A stretch of 5,142 nucleotides of DNA from an uncultured Lachnospiraceae bacterium. Lineage in GTDB: Bacteria; Bacillota; Clostridia; Lachnospirales; Lachnospiraceae. Position 1 is the stretch's first letter; each line of letters starts with the position of its first letter. A model generated the notes under the pieces. That model was not told where the DNA came from and did not search any database. It saw only the letters and a program-made list of their open reading frames with translations. The DNA lies in assembly GCA_946549155.1 (NCBI GenBank), contig CAMNQN010000221.1, positions 1 to 5,142 on the forward strand. The letters are read 5' to 3'. Below, piece by piece: positions 1 through 5,142 of the stretch. A program made the position numbers and the translations under genes.

Positions 1-28
1 CGAAATCGGAGGGCGGCTCCATCCTAGC

Positions 29-112
29 GTTTCTTGTATCCGGAGCAGTTTTCCATAGGCATCTGCCCGCCCGGCCCCATCTTTTCCTGCGTCCGGTTAA
101 TTAACAAAACAC
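29..112 (+). repeat. Left copy of a ~85-bp dispersed inverted repeat
   Basis: This stretch matches, in reverse complement, the right end of the window (5055-5141). Over the best part (49-112 here) I count about 57 identities in 64 positions with no gap; outward of that the match continues through small indels (a shared gtttct and tgtatcc). Two blocks stand out: block A, cccggcccc-n-tcttttcctgc (70-90), and block B, aattaacaaaacac (99-112), identical in both end copies. Order A then B reads toward the acetyltransferase genes and ends 12 bp before their -35 box. No transposase lies nearby, so this could be a miniature mobile element, a transposon end remnant, or a dispersed intergenic repeat. 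The repeat itself is directly visible; its nature is not. Confidence 0.8.
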
Positions 113-124
113 GAAAATGTTTTA

Positions 125-153
125 TAGACAGCCGCATTTTTCTGTTGTATAAT
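125..153 (+). promoter_or_regulatory. Housekeeping sigma-A type promoter of the acetyltransferase pair
   Basis: A -35 box TAGACA (125-130, five of six to TTGACA) and a perfect -10 box TATAAT (148-153) are separated by the optimal 17 bp. Transcription would start near 160, giving a leader of about 29 nt before the ATG at 189. A strong ribosome binding site, AGGAAGGAG (171-179), sits 9 nt before that ATG. The promoter starts just inside the left repeat, so the repeat may have delivered or insulated it. Confidence 0.75.
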
Positions 154-188
154 GGGCCAATATTTCAAGGAGGAAGGAGTGCTTTACG

Positions 189-746
189 ATGCAGCTGGAG
201 ACGGAGAGATTGATTTTACGGCCCTGGAGGGAGACGGACGCGGAGGATTTATATGAGTATGCGAAGGATCCGGCGGTGGGGCCCAGCGCCGGGTGGCCGC
301 CCCATACCAGTGTGGAGAACAGCCGGGAGATTATCCGGGATGTACTGGCGAAGGATGGGAGCTTTGCCGTGTGCCTGAAGAGGGATGGACGGGCCATCGG
401 GGCTGTTGGGATCAGCGTTGGAGCGGACAGCAATCTAAAGCTGCCGGATACCCAGGGGGAGATCGGATACTGGATCGGCGTGCCCTTCTGGGGGCAGGGA
501 CTGATTCCGGAGGCGGTGCGGCGGGTACAGCGCTATGGTTTTTTGGAGCTGAAGCTGGAGAAAATCTGGTGCGCCTATTTTGACGGCAATGGAAAATCGA
601 AACGGGCCATGGAGAAGTGCGGCTTTGTCTATCACCACACAAATAAGGATATTTACTGGGAATTGACGAACCAGATTTTGACGGAGCATGTTACTTGTTT
701 AACGCTGGAGGATTATCTGCATGAAGGAGGAGCCGCTGAAAAATAG
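189..746 (+). CDS. GNAT family N-acetyltransferase, RimJ/RimL-like
   Basis: A 185-residue protein that probably transfers an acetyl group from acetyl-CoA to an amine, in the cytoplasm. The N-terminus (LETERLILRPWRETDAEDLY) is typical of the RimJ/RimL branch. The acetyl-CoA pyrophosphate-binding loop is visible at about residues 92-108 (GYWIGVPFWGQGLIPEA), matching the family's Q/R-x-x-G-x-G/A pattern loosely with W-G-Q-G. Residues 134-146 (NGKSKRAMEKCGF) match the usual closing motif N..S.r.mEK.GF. Length is normal for a single GNAT domain. The substrate cannot be read from sequence: RimJ/RimL-like proteins act on ribosomal protein N-termini, but many in Clostridia act on small molecules or are uncharacterised. 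The start is set by the AGGAAGGAG ribosome binding site. The last 26 bases overlap the next gene, suggesting coupled translation. Confidence 0.9.
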   Translation: MQLETERLILRPWRETDAEDLYEYAKDPAVGPSAGWPPHTSVENSREIIRDVLAKDGSFAVCLKRDGRAIGAVGISVGADSNLKLPDTQGEIGYWIGVPFWGQGLIPEAVRRVQRYGFLELKLEKIWCAYFDGNGKSKRAMEKCGFVYHHTNKDIYWELTNQILTEHVTCLTLEDYLHEGGAAEK

Positions 747-1260
747 AGGCTGTGAGATTTCGGTGGAGCTGCTGTCGGAGCATTACGCGGTCCGCCGGAT
801 TTCTGAAGGGGATATCGGGAAGGTTTATCGCCTGTGTGCAGGCAATCCTCTGTATTATGAGTATTGTCCCCCCTTTGTGACCCGGGAGGCCATCCGGGAG
901 GATTTGTCGGTGCTTCCTCCGGGAAAGGAGCCGGAGGATAAGTACTATGTGGGATTTTATCAGGGGGAGGCGCTGATTGCGGTGATGGATCTGATCAGCG
1001 GCTATCCCCTGGCGTCCATTGCGTTTATCGGATTTTTCATGACGGAAAGCTCTGTGCAGAGCAGAGGTATCGGAACAGCCATCATTGAGGATGTGTGCGC
1101 ATACCTTAGTGAGTTGGGGTTTGGCCGGGTGCGGCTGGCCTGGGTGAAGGGCAATCCCCAGTCGGAACATTTCTGGCTTAAGAACCAGTTTGTTCCGATT
1201 AAGGAGACGGTCAGCAGTACAGGGGAGCGGGTGATCCTGGCGGAGCGGTGGCTGGATTAA
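721..1260 (+). CDS. GNAT family N-acetyltransferase
   Basis: A 179-residue second acetyltransferase of the same superfamily but a different subfamily; it is not a simple duplicate of its neighbour. The acetyl-CoA-binding motif is clear at residues 113-120 (QSRGIGTA, exact Q-x-x-G-x-G/A), followed by the expected helix (IIEDVCAYLSELGF) and a strand (RVRLAWVKGNP). Residues 145-156 (NPQSEHFWLKNQ) form the usual C-terminal motif in which the side chain contacts CoA; FW then a later F157 replaces the common Y...GF. ATG 721 lies inside the end of the upstream gene in another frame, with GGAGG at 707-711 nine bases before it, so the two are probably translationally coupled. The substrate is unknown; acetylation of a small amine or antibiotic is possible but not shown. 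The stop is directly followed by the converging remnant region. Confidence 0.88.
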   Translation: MKEEPLKNRGCEISVELLSEHYAVRRISEGDIGKVYRLCAGNPLYYEYCPPFVTREAIREDLSVLPPGKEPEDKYYVGFYQGEALIAVMDLISGYPLASIAFIGFFMTESSVQSRGIGTAIIEDVCAYLSELGFGRVRLAWVKGNPQSEHFWLKNQFVPIKETVSSTGERVILAERWLD

Positions 1261-1380
1261 TCAATATTCCTTCTTTCTCCCCATTGCTTCGTATAATTTA
1301 GATGCTGCAATGAACATGATATCATTTTCGTCTGAACATTCGGCGTGATTTTGTAAAGCCTGCCAGAAAACAGCAGGAAA
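1261..1380 (-). pseudogene. Probable 3' remnant of a lost gene (C-terminal ~39 residues)
   Basis: On the minus strand a frame that is open from the permease stop codon ends at TGA (1261-1263). Its last 39 codons read like a real protein tail: it begins FPAVFWQALQNHAE and ends IMFIAASKLYEAMGRKKEY, amphipathic, with a plausible helix and a charged terminus. No start codon or ribosome binding site lies upstream in a usable place; the reading runs straight into repeat block A (1373-1393), as if the 5' part had been removed by the event that placed the repeat there. I do not recognise the family. A second minus-strand frame is also open across the same stretch, so coding origin is an inference. 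The base composition here is more AT-rich than in the flanking genes. Confidence 0.4.
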
Positions 1381-1412
1381 AGACGGGGCCGGGTAATTAA
1401 CCAAACACGAAT
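1373..1412. repeat. Central, rearranged partial copy of the dispersed repeat
   Basis: Block A is present on the minus strand (1373-1393, 20 of 21 identical to the left copy). Block B is present on the plus strand (1395-1408, aattaaccaaacac, 13 of 14 to the end copies). In the complete copies both blocks lie on the same strand in the order A-B; here they are back to back in opposite orientation, and the outer half of the repeat (ggcatctgcccgc) is missing. The copy abuts the stop codon of the permease gene (1414-1416). This looks like the scar of an inversion or of a recombination between two repeat copies. Confidence 0.65.
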
Positions 1413-1413
1413 T

Positions 1414-2640
1414 TTACCACACTTTCGCCTTGCGGTAGCTGTGGTACAGCATCGGGATCAGTATGGCCGCGGCCACTCCGTACGTCACAAACAGAATTGG
1501 TATCGCAGGGATCACGCGGCTGCCCAATCGATACACATTAAAATAGTGAAGCGCCAGATTTATCTGCAGCAGCCGATCCGGCAGTAGGCCCAGCACCCGG
1601 TTCGTCACCACACCGCTCAAAAACGCAGGCAAAAAGATAAGCAGAAAGGGAACCATCACCGCCGCCACCGCAGACCTGGTTTTGGTGGAAACCAGCATGG
1701 TGACCAGTATCATAAACAAGCACCCCACATATCCTCCTGCCGTCACCAGCAAATACTCCTCCAGAAAAGTAATATTATAAAAAATCTTCCAACTGCTCAT
1801 CCCTGCGCTCTGTACCGGGCAGTCTGCGCCGCCTGCGCCCAGGGCCCCCAGCACCACCGCTGTATACAGCAGAAGCATCGTCCAATAAATTGCCGTCACC
1901 GTCAGAAGTCCCGCGGCGATCTTGCTCCTCACCGCCTTGTCTCTTCCATAATAGGAGGAGAAAAAGATAGCATCCGACTTTAGCTGAAATTCGCTGGAAA
2001 AAATTCCTGCCGTCAGAAACCCTAAAATCAGCACCGTAATCATAATGACCGTAGGAGCCCACTCAAACAGATGCTGCCAGCCGTCGGAATCCTCATAATA
2101 AAACGGCGTTTCCAGTTTCTCATACTGCCTCAGAAGATAGGCTTTTTCCTCCTCCGAAAATTCTCCCCTGGCCATCTGATCCGTCTCCAGCCATTCCTTT
2201 AATTTTGCGGGACGGTTGGAATAGAAGTCTCCGACCTCCGTCTCCGTCACAGAATCCGCCTTAAAGTAATCGTATTCCTGAAAGTCGCCGAAGGCGCTGT
2301 TGATCATTTCCCGGATATCGCTAAATCCCTGTTTCCAGCTATACGCAATATCCTGCTTCTTTACTTCCTCTGACCGAGCCTCCGCCGTCTGATTGATCCG
2401 CCGGTTTTCCCTCAGAACTCTTTTCACCTGTTCCTCTGTCACCAGCCCGCTCCATTCCTTTTTGGCCTCCCGCAGCTTCCTGGCCGCACCCAGCCCCCGC
2501 TCCGTCTCTCCCTGCTCATTGACGTAGCGCGTATCGTGTATCGGCATATAACAGCTGACCGCCAGCAATACAGCCAACGCCAGCAGCACTACTTTTCCGC
2601 TTTTCCGGCAGAATATTTTTTTTATTTCAAATCGGATCAT
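1414..2640 (-). CDS. ABC-2 type transporter permease subunit
   Basis: A 408-residue integral membrane protein that would form the channel of an ABC exporter with the ATPase encoded just upstream. A hydrophobic helix at about 17-34 is followed by a large hydrophilic, charged loop (35-192, probably extracytoplasmic), then five more helices near 194-214, 242-265, 295-317, 323-345 and 377-397. One N-terminal helix, a long outer loop and a cluster of C-terminal helices is the layout of the ABC-2 permease superfamily (drug, lantibiotic and polysaccharide exporters). The N-terminus MIRFEIKKIF is typical for the bacterial group. I chose ATG 2640 rather than the upstream in-frame ATG at 2658, because GGGGGAGGGG (2647-2656) lies 6 bases before it; the start then shares one base with the ATPase stop (TGATG), indicating coupled translation. 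The substrate is unknown. The stop codon touches a repeat fragment, and no strong terminator follows. Confidence 0.85.
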   Translation of the reverse strand: MIRFEIKKIFCRKSGKVVLLALAVLLAVSCYMPIHDTRYVNEQGETERGLGAARKLREAKKEWSGLVTEEQVKRVLRENRRINQTAEARSEEVKKQDIAYSWKQGFSDIREMINSAFGDFQEYDYFKADSVTETEVGDFYSNRPAKLKEWLETDQMARGEFSEEEKAYLLRQYEKLETPFYYEDSDGWQHLFEWAPTVIMITVLILGFLTAGIFSSEFQLKSDAIFFSSYYGRDKAVRSKIAAGLLTVTAIYWTMLLLYTAVVLGALGAGGADCPVQSAGMSSWKIFYNITFLEEYLLVTAGGYVGCLFMILVTMLVSTKTRSAVAAVMVPFLLIFLPAFLSGVVTNRVLGLLPDRLLQINLALHYFNVYRLGSRVIPAIPILFVTYGVAAAILIPMLYHSYRKAKVW

Positions 2641-3569
2641 CACTTTCCCCTCCCCCATTTACCGGCAAGCCTGTGGGAACAGTCTCCCTCCTCTTCCTGC
2701 ATGAACACCTGACTTCCAAAATAATATAAAAATACGTCCTCCAGCGTGGCCTCCGCCTGGGCCGCCAGAGGGTGCGGCCTCTGATCCGCCAGGATGCGCA
2801 GCTCCACTCCGTCCGCCTCCGCCTTAAGATTGGATATCTGATAGCGATGCAGGTAGTTCTCCACCTCCTGCCTGCTTACCCGAAGCTTCCACACCTTCTG
2901 CGGCATGGAGGCAATTACCTGAGAAGGCGTGCCAGAATAACGCAGCTCCCCGGCCGCCATCAAAAGCAGCTCATTGGCAATATATTCCACGTCCGACACG
3001 ATATGCGTGGACAAGAGCACCAGCCGGTCCTCCGACAACTCGCTGATCAGATTGCGAAACCGCACCCGCTCCCCGGGATCCAGTCCTGCCGTGGGCTCGT
3101 CCAAAATCAGGACCTTCGGATTATTCAGCATGGCTTGGGCAATTCCCGCCCGGCGTTTCATGCCGCCCGACAGCCTTTTCATTTTCTGTCCTGCCGCCCC
3201 GGACAGCCCCACCTGATGAAGCAGTTCCTTCACCCGCCGTTTCGCCACCGCCGGACGAAGCCCCTTGATGGAAGAGACATACATCAGATAGTCCTCCACC
3301 GTGAAATCAGGATAAAATCCAAACTCCTGAGGCAGATACCCCAGAATTTTCCGGTATTGGCCATCCATCTGAAAAATGTCCTGCCCATCCCACAAAATAC
3401 TGCCACTGGTGGGGGACAGCAGCGTGCATAGCGTCCGCATCAGCGTGGTTTTCCCCGCACCATTTACCCCCAGCAGCCCGTATACGCCGTTTCCCAGGGT
3501 ACAGGTCACGTGATTGACCGCCTTTACCTCTTCAAATTCCTTTGTCAAATCATTGATTACCAATTCCAT
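2640..3569 (-). CDS. ABC transporter ATP-binding protein
   Basis: A 309-residue cytoplasmic ATPase that would power the permease encoded next. All nucleotide-binding elements are intact: Walker A GVNGAGKTT (34-42), Q-loop Gln81 (LPQEFGFYPDFT), signature LSGGM (133-137), Walker B VLILDE (153-158), D-loop AGLD (161-164) and switch His189 (LLSTH). The Q-loop and signature style resemble the CcmA/BcrA-like group of exporter ATPases. Residues 220-309 form a C-terminal extension beyond the catalytic core, containing TLEDVFLYYFG (275-285), a segment common in ATPases paired with ABC-2 permeases. ATG 3569 is preceded by GGGGAGG (3578-3584) with an 8-base gap. The gene lies 25 bp after the membrane protein gene and overlaps the permease by one base. 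A function in drug or peptide resistance is possible but not demonstrated. Confidence 0.95.
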   Translation of the reverse strand: MELVINDLTKEFEEVKAVNHVTCTLGNGVYGLLGVNGAGKTTLMRTLCTLLSPTSGSILWDGQDIFQMDGQYRKILGYLPQEFGFYPDFTVEDYLMYVSSIKGLRPAVAKRRVKELLHQVGLSGAAGQKMKRLSGGMKRRAGIAQAMLNNPKVLILDEPTAGLDPGERVRFRNLISELSEDRLVLLSTHIVSDVEYIANELLLMAAGELRYSGTPSQVIASMPQKVWKLRVSRQEVENYLHRYQISNLKAEADGVELRILADQRPHPLAAQAEATLEDVFLYYFGSQVFMQEEEGDCSHRLAGKWGRGK

Positions 3570-3594
3570 ACTTTTATCCTCCCCATCCCAGCCG

Positions 3595-4359
3595 CTATAG
3601 GCAGAAGCTTACCTGCCTTCCCAGAAGCTTCCGAATACAAAATGCCAGATACGCCACAGAAATCACAATGCTGCTCCCCCAGACCGGAGCCGAAATCTGC
3701 GCAAAGATCCGGTCGCTGTGGATAAACAGAGACCACACCGCCGACCAGAGGATAGACACCACCACCGCCCCGTATTCCGAATGAAGTCTCCCGCTGCACA
3801 GAATGCGAAAGCAAATGCAGCAATTCACATTCAGCGGAAGGATAAACTGAACCAGCATTTCCCTCAGGCTCATGACTCCGTAACCGGACACCGCGCCGCA
3901 AAACAGCGTCAGCAACAGTACATCCGCCATGCCAAACAAACACAGCCTGGCGGAGTAAATTCGGCGCAGCGAGTAATAGGCCGCTCCCTCGATCTCCATC
4001 GCCCCGCAGCTTTGATTTTTCCACAGCTCCGGCATGGCCATTATCACAAAAAGGGCTGCCAAAACACCCATATTCCGCTGGATGGCCGCCGCCGTTCCCG
4101 CAAGGCGCAGCAAAACCCAGAACCCGGCCAGCAGCAGAAACTGCAGCACCCACCAGTATTTTCTGATATAGCCCGCCTGCTGCCAGAGAAATTCCGCCCA
4201 GGAAAGCTCCCCCTCCTCCTCCGCCCGGTAAAGCGTCTGCCCGGACAGACAGACAATCCGTGAAATACGATCTTCCTGCCGCTCCGCCCCGCTTTCCAAG
4301 CCATCCCAGGCCGCTTCCCTCTCCTTCCGGTATTCCCTCAAGTGCTCCTCCACTGTCAT
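3595..4359 (-). CDS. Six-helix membrane protein of unknown function, between sigma factor and ABC genes
   Basis: A 254-residue protein with a charged cytoplasm-like N-terminus (1-65, rich in Glu and Arg) and about six membrane helices near 67-88, 95-112, 138-160, 168-188, 197-216 and 226-243. Residues 109-147 (MPELWKNQS, MEIEGAAYYS, RIYSARLCLFGMAD) form a cytoplasmic loop with the look of a conserved motif, a pattern I associate with proteins found between a sigma factor and an ABC ATPase in Clostridia; that is recollection, not a search result. It could be an anti-sigma or sensor protein, its soluble N-terminus holding the sigma factor, or a second permease half for the ABC system. I cannot decide. 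Seven cysteines lie at positions such as 118, 140, 154, 180 and 182. I prefer ATG 4359 over GTG 4377 because GAGAGGAGG (4367-4375) fits ATG 4359 with a 7-base gap. Confidence 0.75.
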   Translation of the reverse strand: MTVEEHLREYRKEREAAWDGLESGAERQEDRISRIVCLSGQTLYRAEEEGELSWAEFLWQQAGYIRKYWWVLQFLLLAGFWVLLRLAGTAAAIQRNMGVLAALFVIMAMPELWKNQSCGAMEIEGAAYYSLRRIYSARLCLFGMADVLLLTLFCGAVSGYGVMSLREMLVQFILPLNVNCCICFRILCSGRLHSEYGAVVVSILWSAVWSLFIHSDRIFAQISAPVWGSSIVISVAYLAFCIRKLLGRQVSFCL

Positions 4360-4380
4360 GTCATCTCCTCCTCTCACCTG

Positions 4381-4396
4381 GCAGCCCTTCGGCTGC
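4381..4396 (-). promoter_or_regulatory. Small hairpin in the leader of the membrane protein gene
   Basis: On the transcript GCAGCC-GAAG-GGCTGC forms a perfect 6-bp, GC-rich stem with a 4-base loop. It lies in the 45-bp gap between the sigma factor stop and the membrane protein start, a few bases before the ribosome binding site (4367-4375). No run of U follows, so it is not a standard terminator. It could stabilise a processed downstream mRNA or set the ratio of sigma factor to membrane protein. Confidence 0.5.
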
Positions 4397-4404
4397 TCCC
4401 TCTC

Positions 4405-4959
4405 CTAATTTTCTTCCAGCATTTCAGCCAGCCGCCGCTTCGCCTCCCGCATCCGGTACTTCACCAGAGGAAGCCCCACCTCCTGTATCCGGGCGATTTC
4501 CCGCAGCTTCAAATCCAGAAAATAGTGCAGGACAATCACCTCCCGCAGTTCCCCCGGCAGCCGCCACAGCGCCTGTTCCACATCCAGCCGGGTCTCCAGC
4601 TGCGTCATGTCCAGGGAAAACGCCGGCTGCCCTGCACCTTTCGTTTCCTCCCAGTCCTCCTCCGCCATTACCATTTCCGAAAGAGGACCCCCTTTCCCCC
4701 GCCTCCGGTAAAAATCACTGCACAGGTTTCCTGCGATCCGGTACAGGTAATTCGCCGCCCTGCCAGAATGGCGATAGGCAGGAAGCGCCCCAAAAAAACG
4801 CAGAAAAGTCTCCTGCACTAAATCCTCCGCATATCCGGCGTCGGGCACATGATAACGGCAGTATTTTAAAATCATGGGATAATATTGCCGGACAAACGCC
4901 TCCATAGCAGCTTCATCCCCATTCTTCATTTTTCTGATAAGAAAAAAATCCGTGTCCAC
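4405..4959 (-). CDS. Sigma-70 family RNA polymerase sigma factor, ECF-like two-domain type
   Basis: A 184-residue protein that would direct RNA polymerase to a small set of promoters. Region 2 spans about 22-90 (FVRQYYPMILKYC, YAEDLVQETFLRFF for core binding and -10 melting, then NYLYRIAGNLCSDFYRRR). Region 4 spans about 127-181 (EQALWRLPGELREVIVLHYF, then the helix-turn-helix LREIARIQEVGLPLVKYRMREAKRRL for -35 recognition). Region 3 is absent, as in ECF factors, and a 35-residue charged linker joins the domains. I chose GTG 4959 because GAGAGGG (4969-4975) lies 9 bases before it and the resulting N-terminus (MDTDFFLIRKMKNGDEAAME) is normal for the family. In-frame ATG 4992 and TTG 5022 lack a ribosome binding site. 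It is the first gene of the four-gene operon, so the ABC genes are likely part of its regulon. Confidence 0.92.
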   Translation of the reverse strand: MDTDFFLIRKMKNGDEAAMEAFVRQYYPMILKYCRYHVPDAGYAEDLVQETFLRFFGALPAYRHSGRAANYLYRIAGNLCSDFYRRRGKGGPLSEMVMAEEDWEETKGAGQPAFSLDMTQLETRLDVEQALWRLPGELREVIVLHYFLDLKLREIARIQEVGLPLVKYRMREAKRRLAEMLEEN

Positions 4960-4968
4960 CGGGCCGGG

Positions 4969-4983
4969 CCCTCTCTTTCCTCT
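4969..4983 (-). promoter_or_regulatory. Ribosome binding site that decides the sigma factor start
   Basis: The minus strand reads AGAGGAAAGAGAGGG, ending 9 bases before GTG 4959. No comparable site precedes ATG 4992 or TTG 5022, so this purine run favours the GTG start and removes 11 to 21 N-terminal residues from a naive longest-frame call. Confidence 0.65.
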
Positions 4984-4998
4984 GTAATACATGCTTAC

Positions 4999-5027
4999 AT
5001 TATATATAACGTACCGAAACAAAAAAA
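4999..5027 (-). promoter_or_regulatory. Candidate promoter of the sigma factor-ABC operon
   Basis: An AT-rich stretch holds a perfect TATAAT (4999-5004, minus strand), followed 6-7 bases later by the region around 4992, where transcription would start, giving a leader of about 33 nt to GTG 4959. The -35 position at 17 bp spacing (5022-5027) reads TTTTTT, a poor match, so activation by another factor is possible. I could not fit a typical ECF promoter (GGAAC/TGAAC with CGT) at the proper spacing, so self-activation is not supported by what I see. Confidence 0.4.
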
Positions 5028-5054
5028 GGATAGTCTATGTTGCCAATATTCTTT

Positions 5055-5141
5055 GTGTTTTGTTAATTTAGAGGACGCAGGAAGAGGCGGGGCCGGGCGG
5101 GCAGATGCCTCTGGAAAACATTGCGCAGGATACATAGAAAC
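5055..5141 (-). repeat. Right copy of the ~85-bp dispersed inverted repeat
   Basis: Reverse complement of the left copy (29-112), with block B at 5055-5068 (identical to left over 14 bases) and block A at 5077-5097 (18 of 21 to left). It points toward the sigma factor operon on the minus strand just as the left copy points toward the acetyltransferase genes. The right copy can also form a local stem, AGAGGC with GCCTCT; the left copy cannot, so that stem is not conserved. The match still runs at the window edge, so the repeat may extend further. The whole stretch 4960-5142 contains no gene that I can support. Confidence 0.8.
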
Positions 5142-5142
5142 A

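Noticed and set aside
3..104. The left repeat and the right repeat share an open frame ending in RHLPARP-n-LFLRP-n-N and a stop, with several differences that are silent or conservative.
   Set aside because: Outward of the shared part the two copies differ by 1-base and 2-base indels that shift the frame, and no start or ribosome binding site is visible. The match is best explained by DNA-level repeat homology, although a common gene tail cannot be fully excluded.
691..1170. Minus-strand frame of 159 codons opposite the second acetyltransferase.
   Set aside because: It is the antisense of a gene with a clear acetyl-CoA motif, has an atypical composition and no recognisable domain.
1317..1326. 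Perfect 10-base palindrome ATGATATCAT in the central gap.
   Set aside because: It is short, isolated, and inside the suspected gene remnant; chance occurrence is likely and no partner site was seen near a promoter.
3718..4263. Long plus-strand frames opposite the membrane protein gene, and others opposite the ATPase (2772-3431) and sigma factor (4260-4907).
   Set aside because: They lie antisense to well-supported genes. Their products are dominated by Pro, His, Arg and Gln runs typical of shadow frames in GC-rich coding DNA, and they lack domains and proper ribosome binding sites.
5077..5117. Stem AGAGGC/GCCTCT in the right repeat, considered as a terminator or structured RNA.
   Set aside because: The left copy has changes that destroy the pairing without compensation, the loop is 18 bases, and no U run follows.
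29..5141. A complete insertion sequence or transposon bounded by the inverted repeats.
   Set aside because: None of the enclosed genes encodes a transposase or recombinase, the target-site duplications cannot be seen because the right repeat reaches the window edge, and the repeat ends are not sharply defined.

Overview
The window looks like chromosomal DNA of a moderately high-GC clostridial Firmicute, probably Lachnospiraceae or a relative. The signs are strong purine-rich ribosome binding sites (GGAGG types) before nearly every gene, tightly packed operons, and protein families typical of gut Clostridia. This assignment is inference; no rRNA or marker gene is present.

Layout. The left third (189-1260, + strand) holds two overlapping genes for GNAT-family N-acetyltransferases behind a good housekeeping-type promoter (125-153). 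The right two thirds (4959 down to 1414, - strand) hold a four-gene operon: a small sigma-70/ECF-like sigma factor, a six-helix membrane protein of unknown function, an ABC ATPase and an ABC-2 type permease. The two units converge on a 153-bp gap (1261-1413). That gap contains what looks like the 3' remnant of a lost gene and a rearranged repeat fragment.

Repeats. The most striking structure is a pair of imperfect inverted repeats of about 85 bp, at 29-112 and 5055-5141, enclosing both units. Each copy is oriented the same way relative to the unit it precedes. A third, scrambled partial copy (1373-1412) lies in the central gap, with its two blocks inverted relative to each other. The window therefore looks like an accessory region assembled or rearranged around a dispersed repeat, although no transposase or recombinase is visible.

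How the genes may work together. The sigma factor, membrane protein and ABC pair probably form one self-contained module. The membrane protein could sense a signal or restrain the sigma factor, and the ABC pair could export or remove a substrate such as a peptide, antibiotic or lipid. The substrate is unknown. The two acetyltransferases are likely co-translated; whether they relate to the ABC module is unknown. I see no RNA genes, CRISPR arrays or complete insertion sequences.
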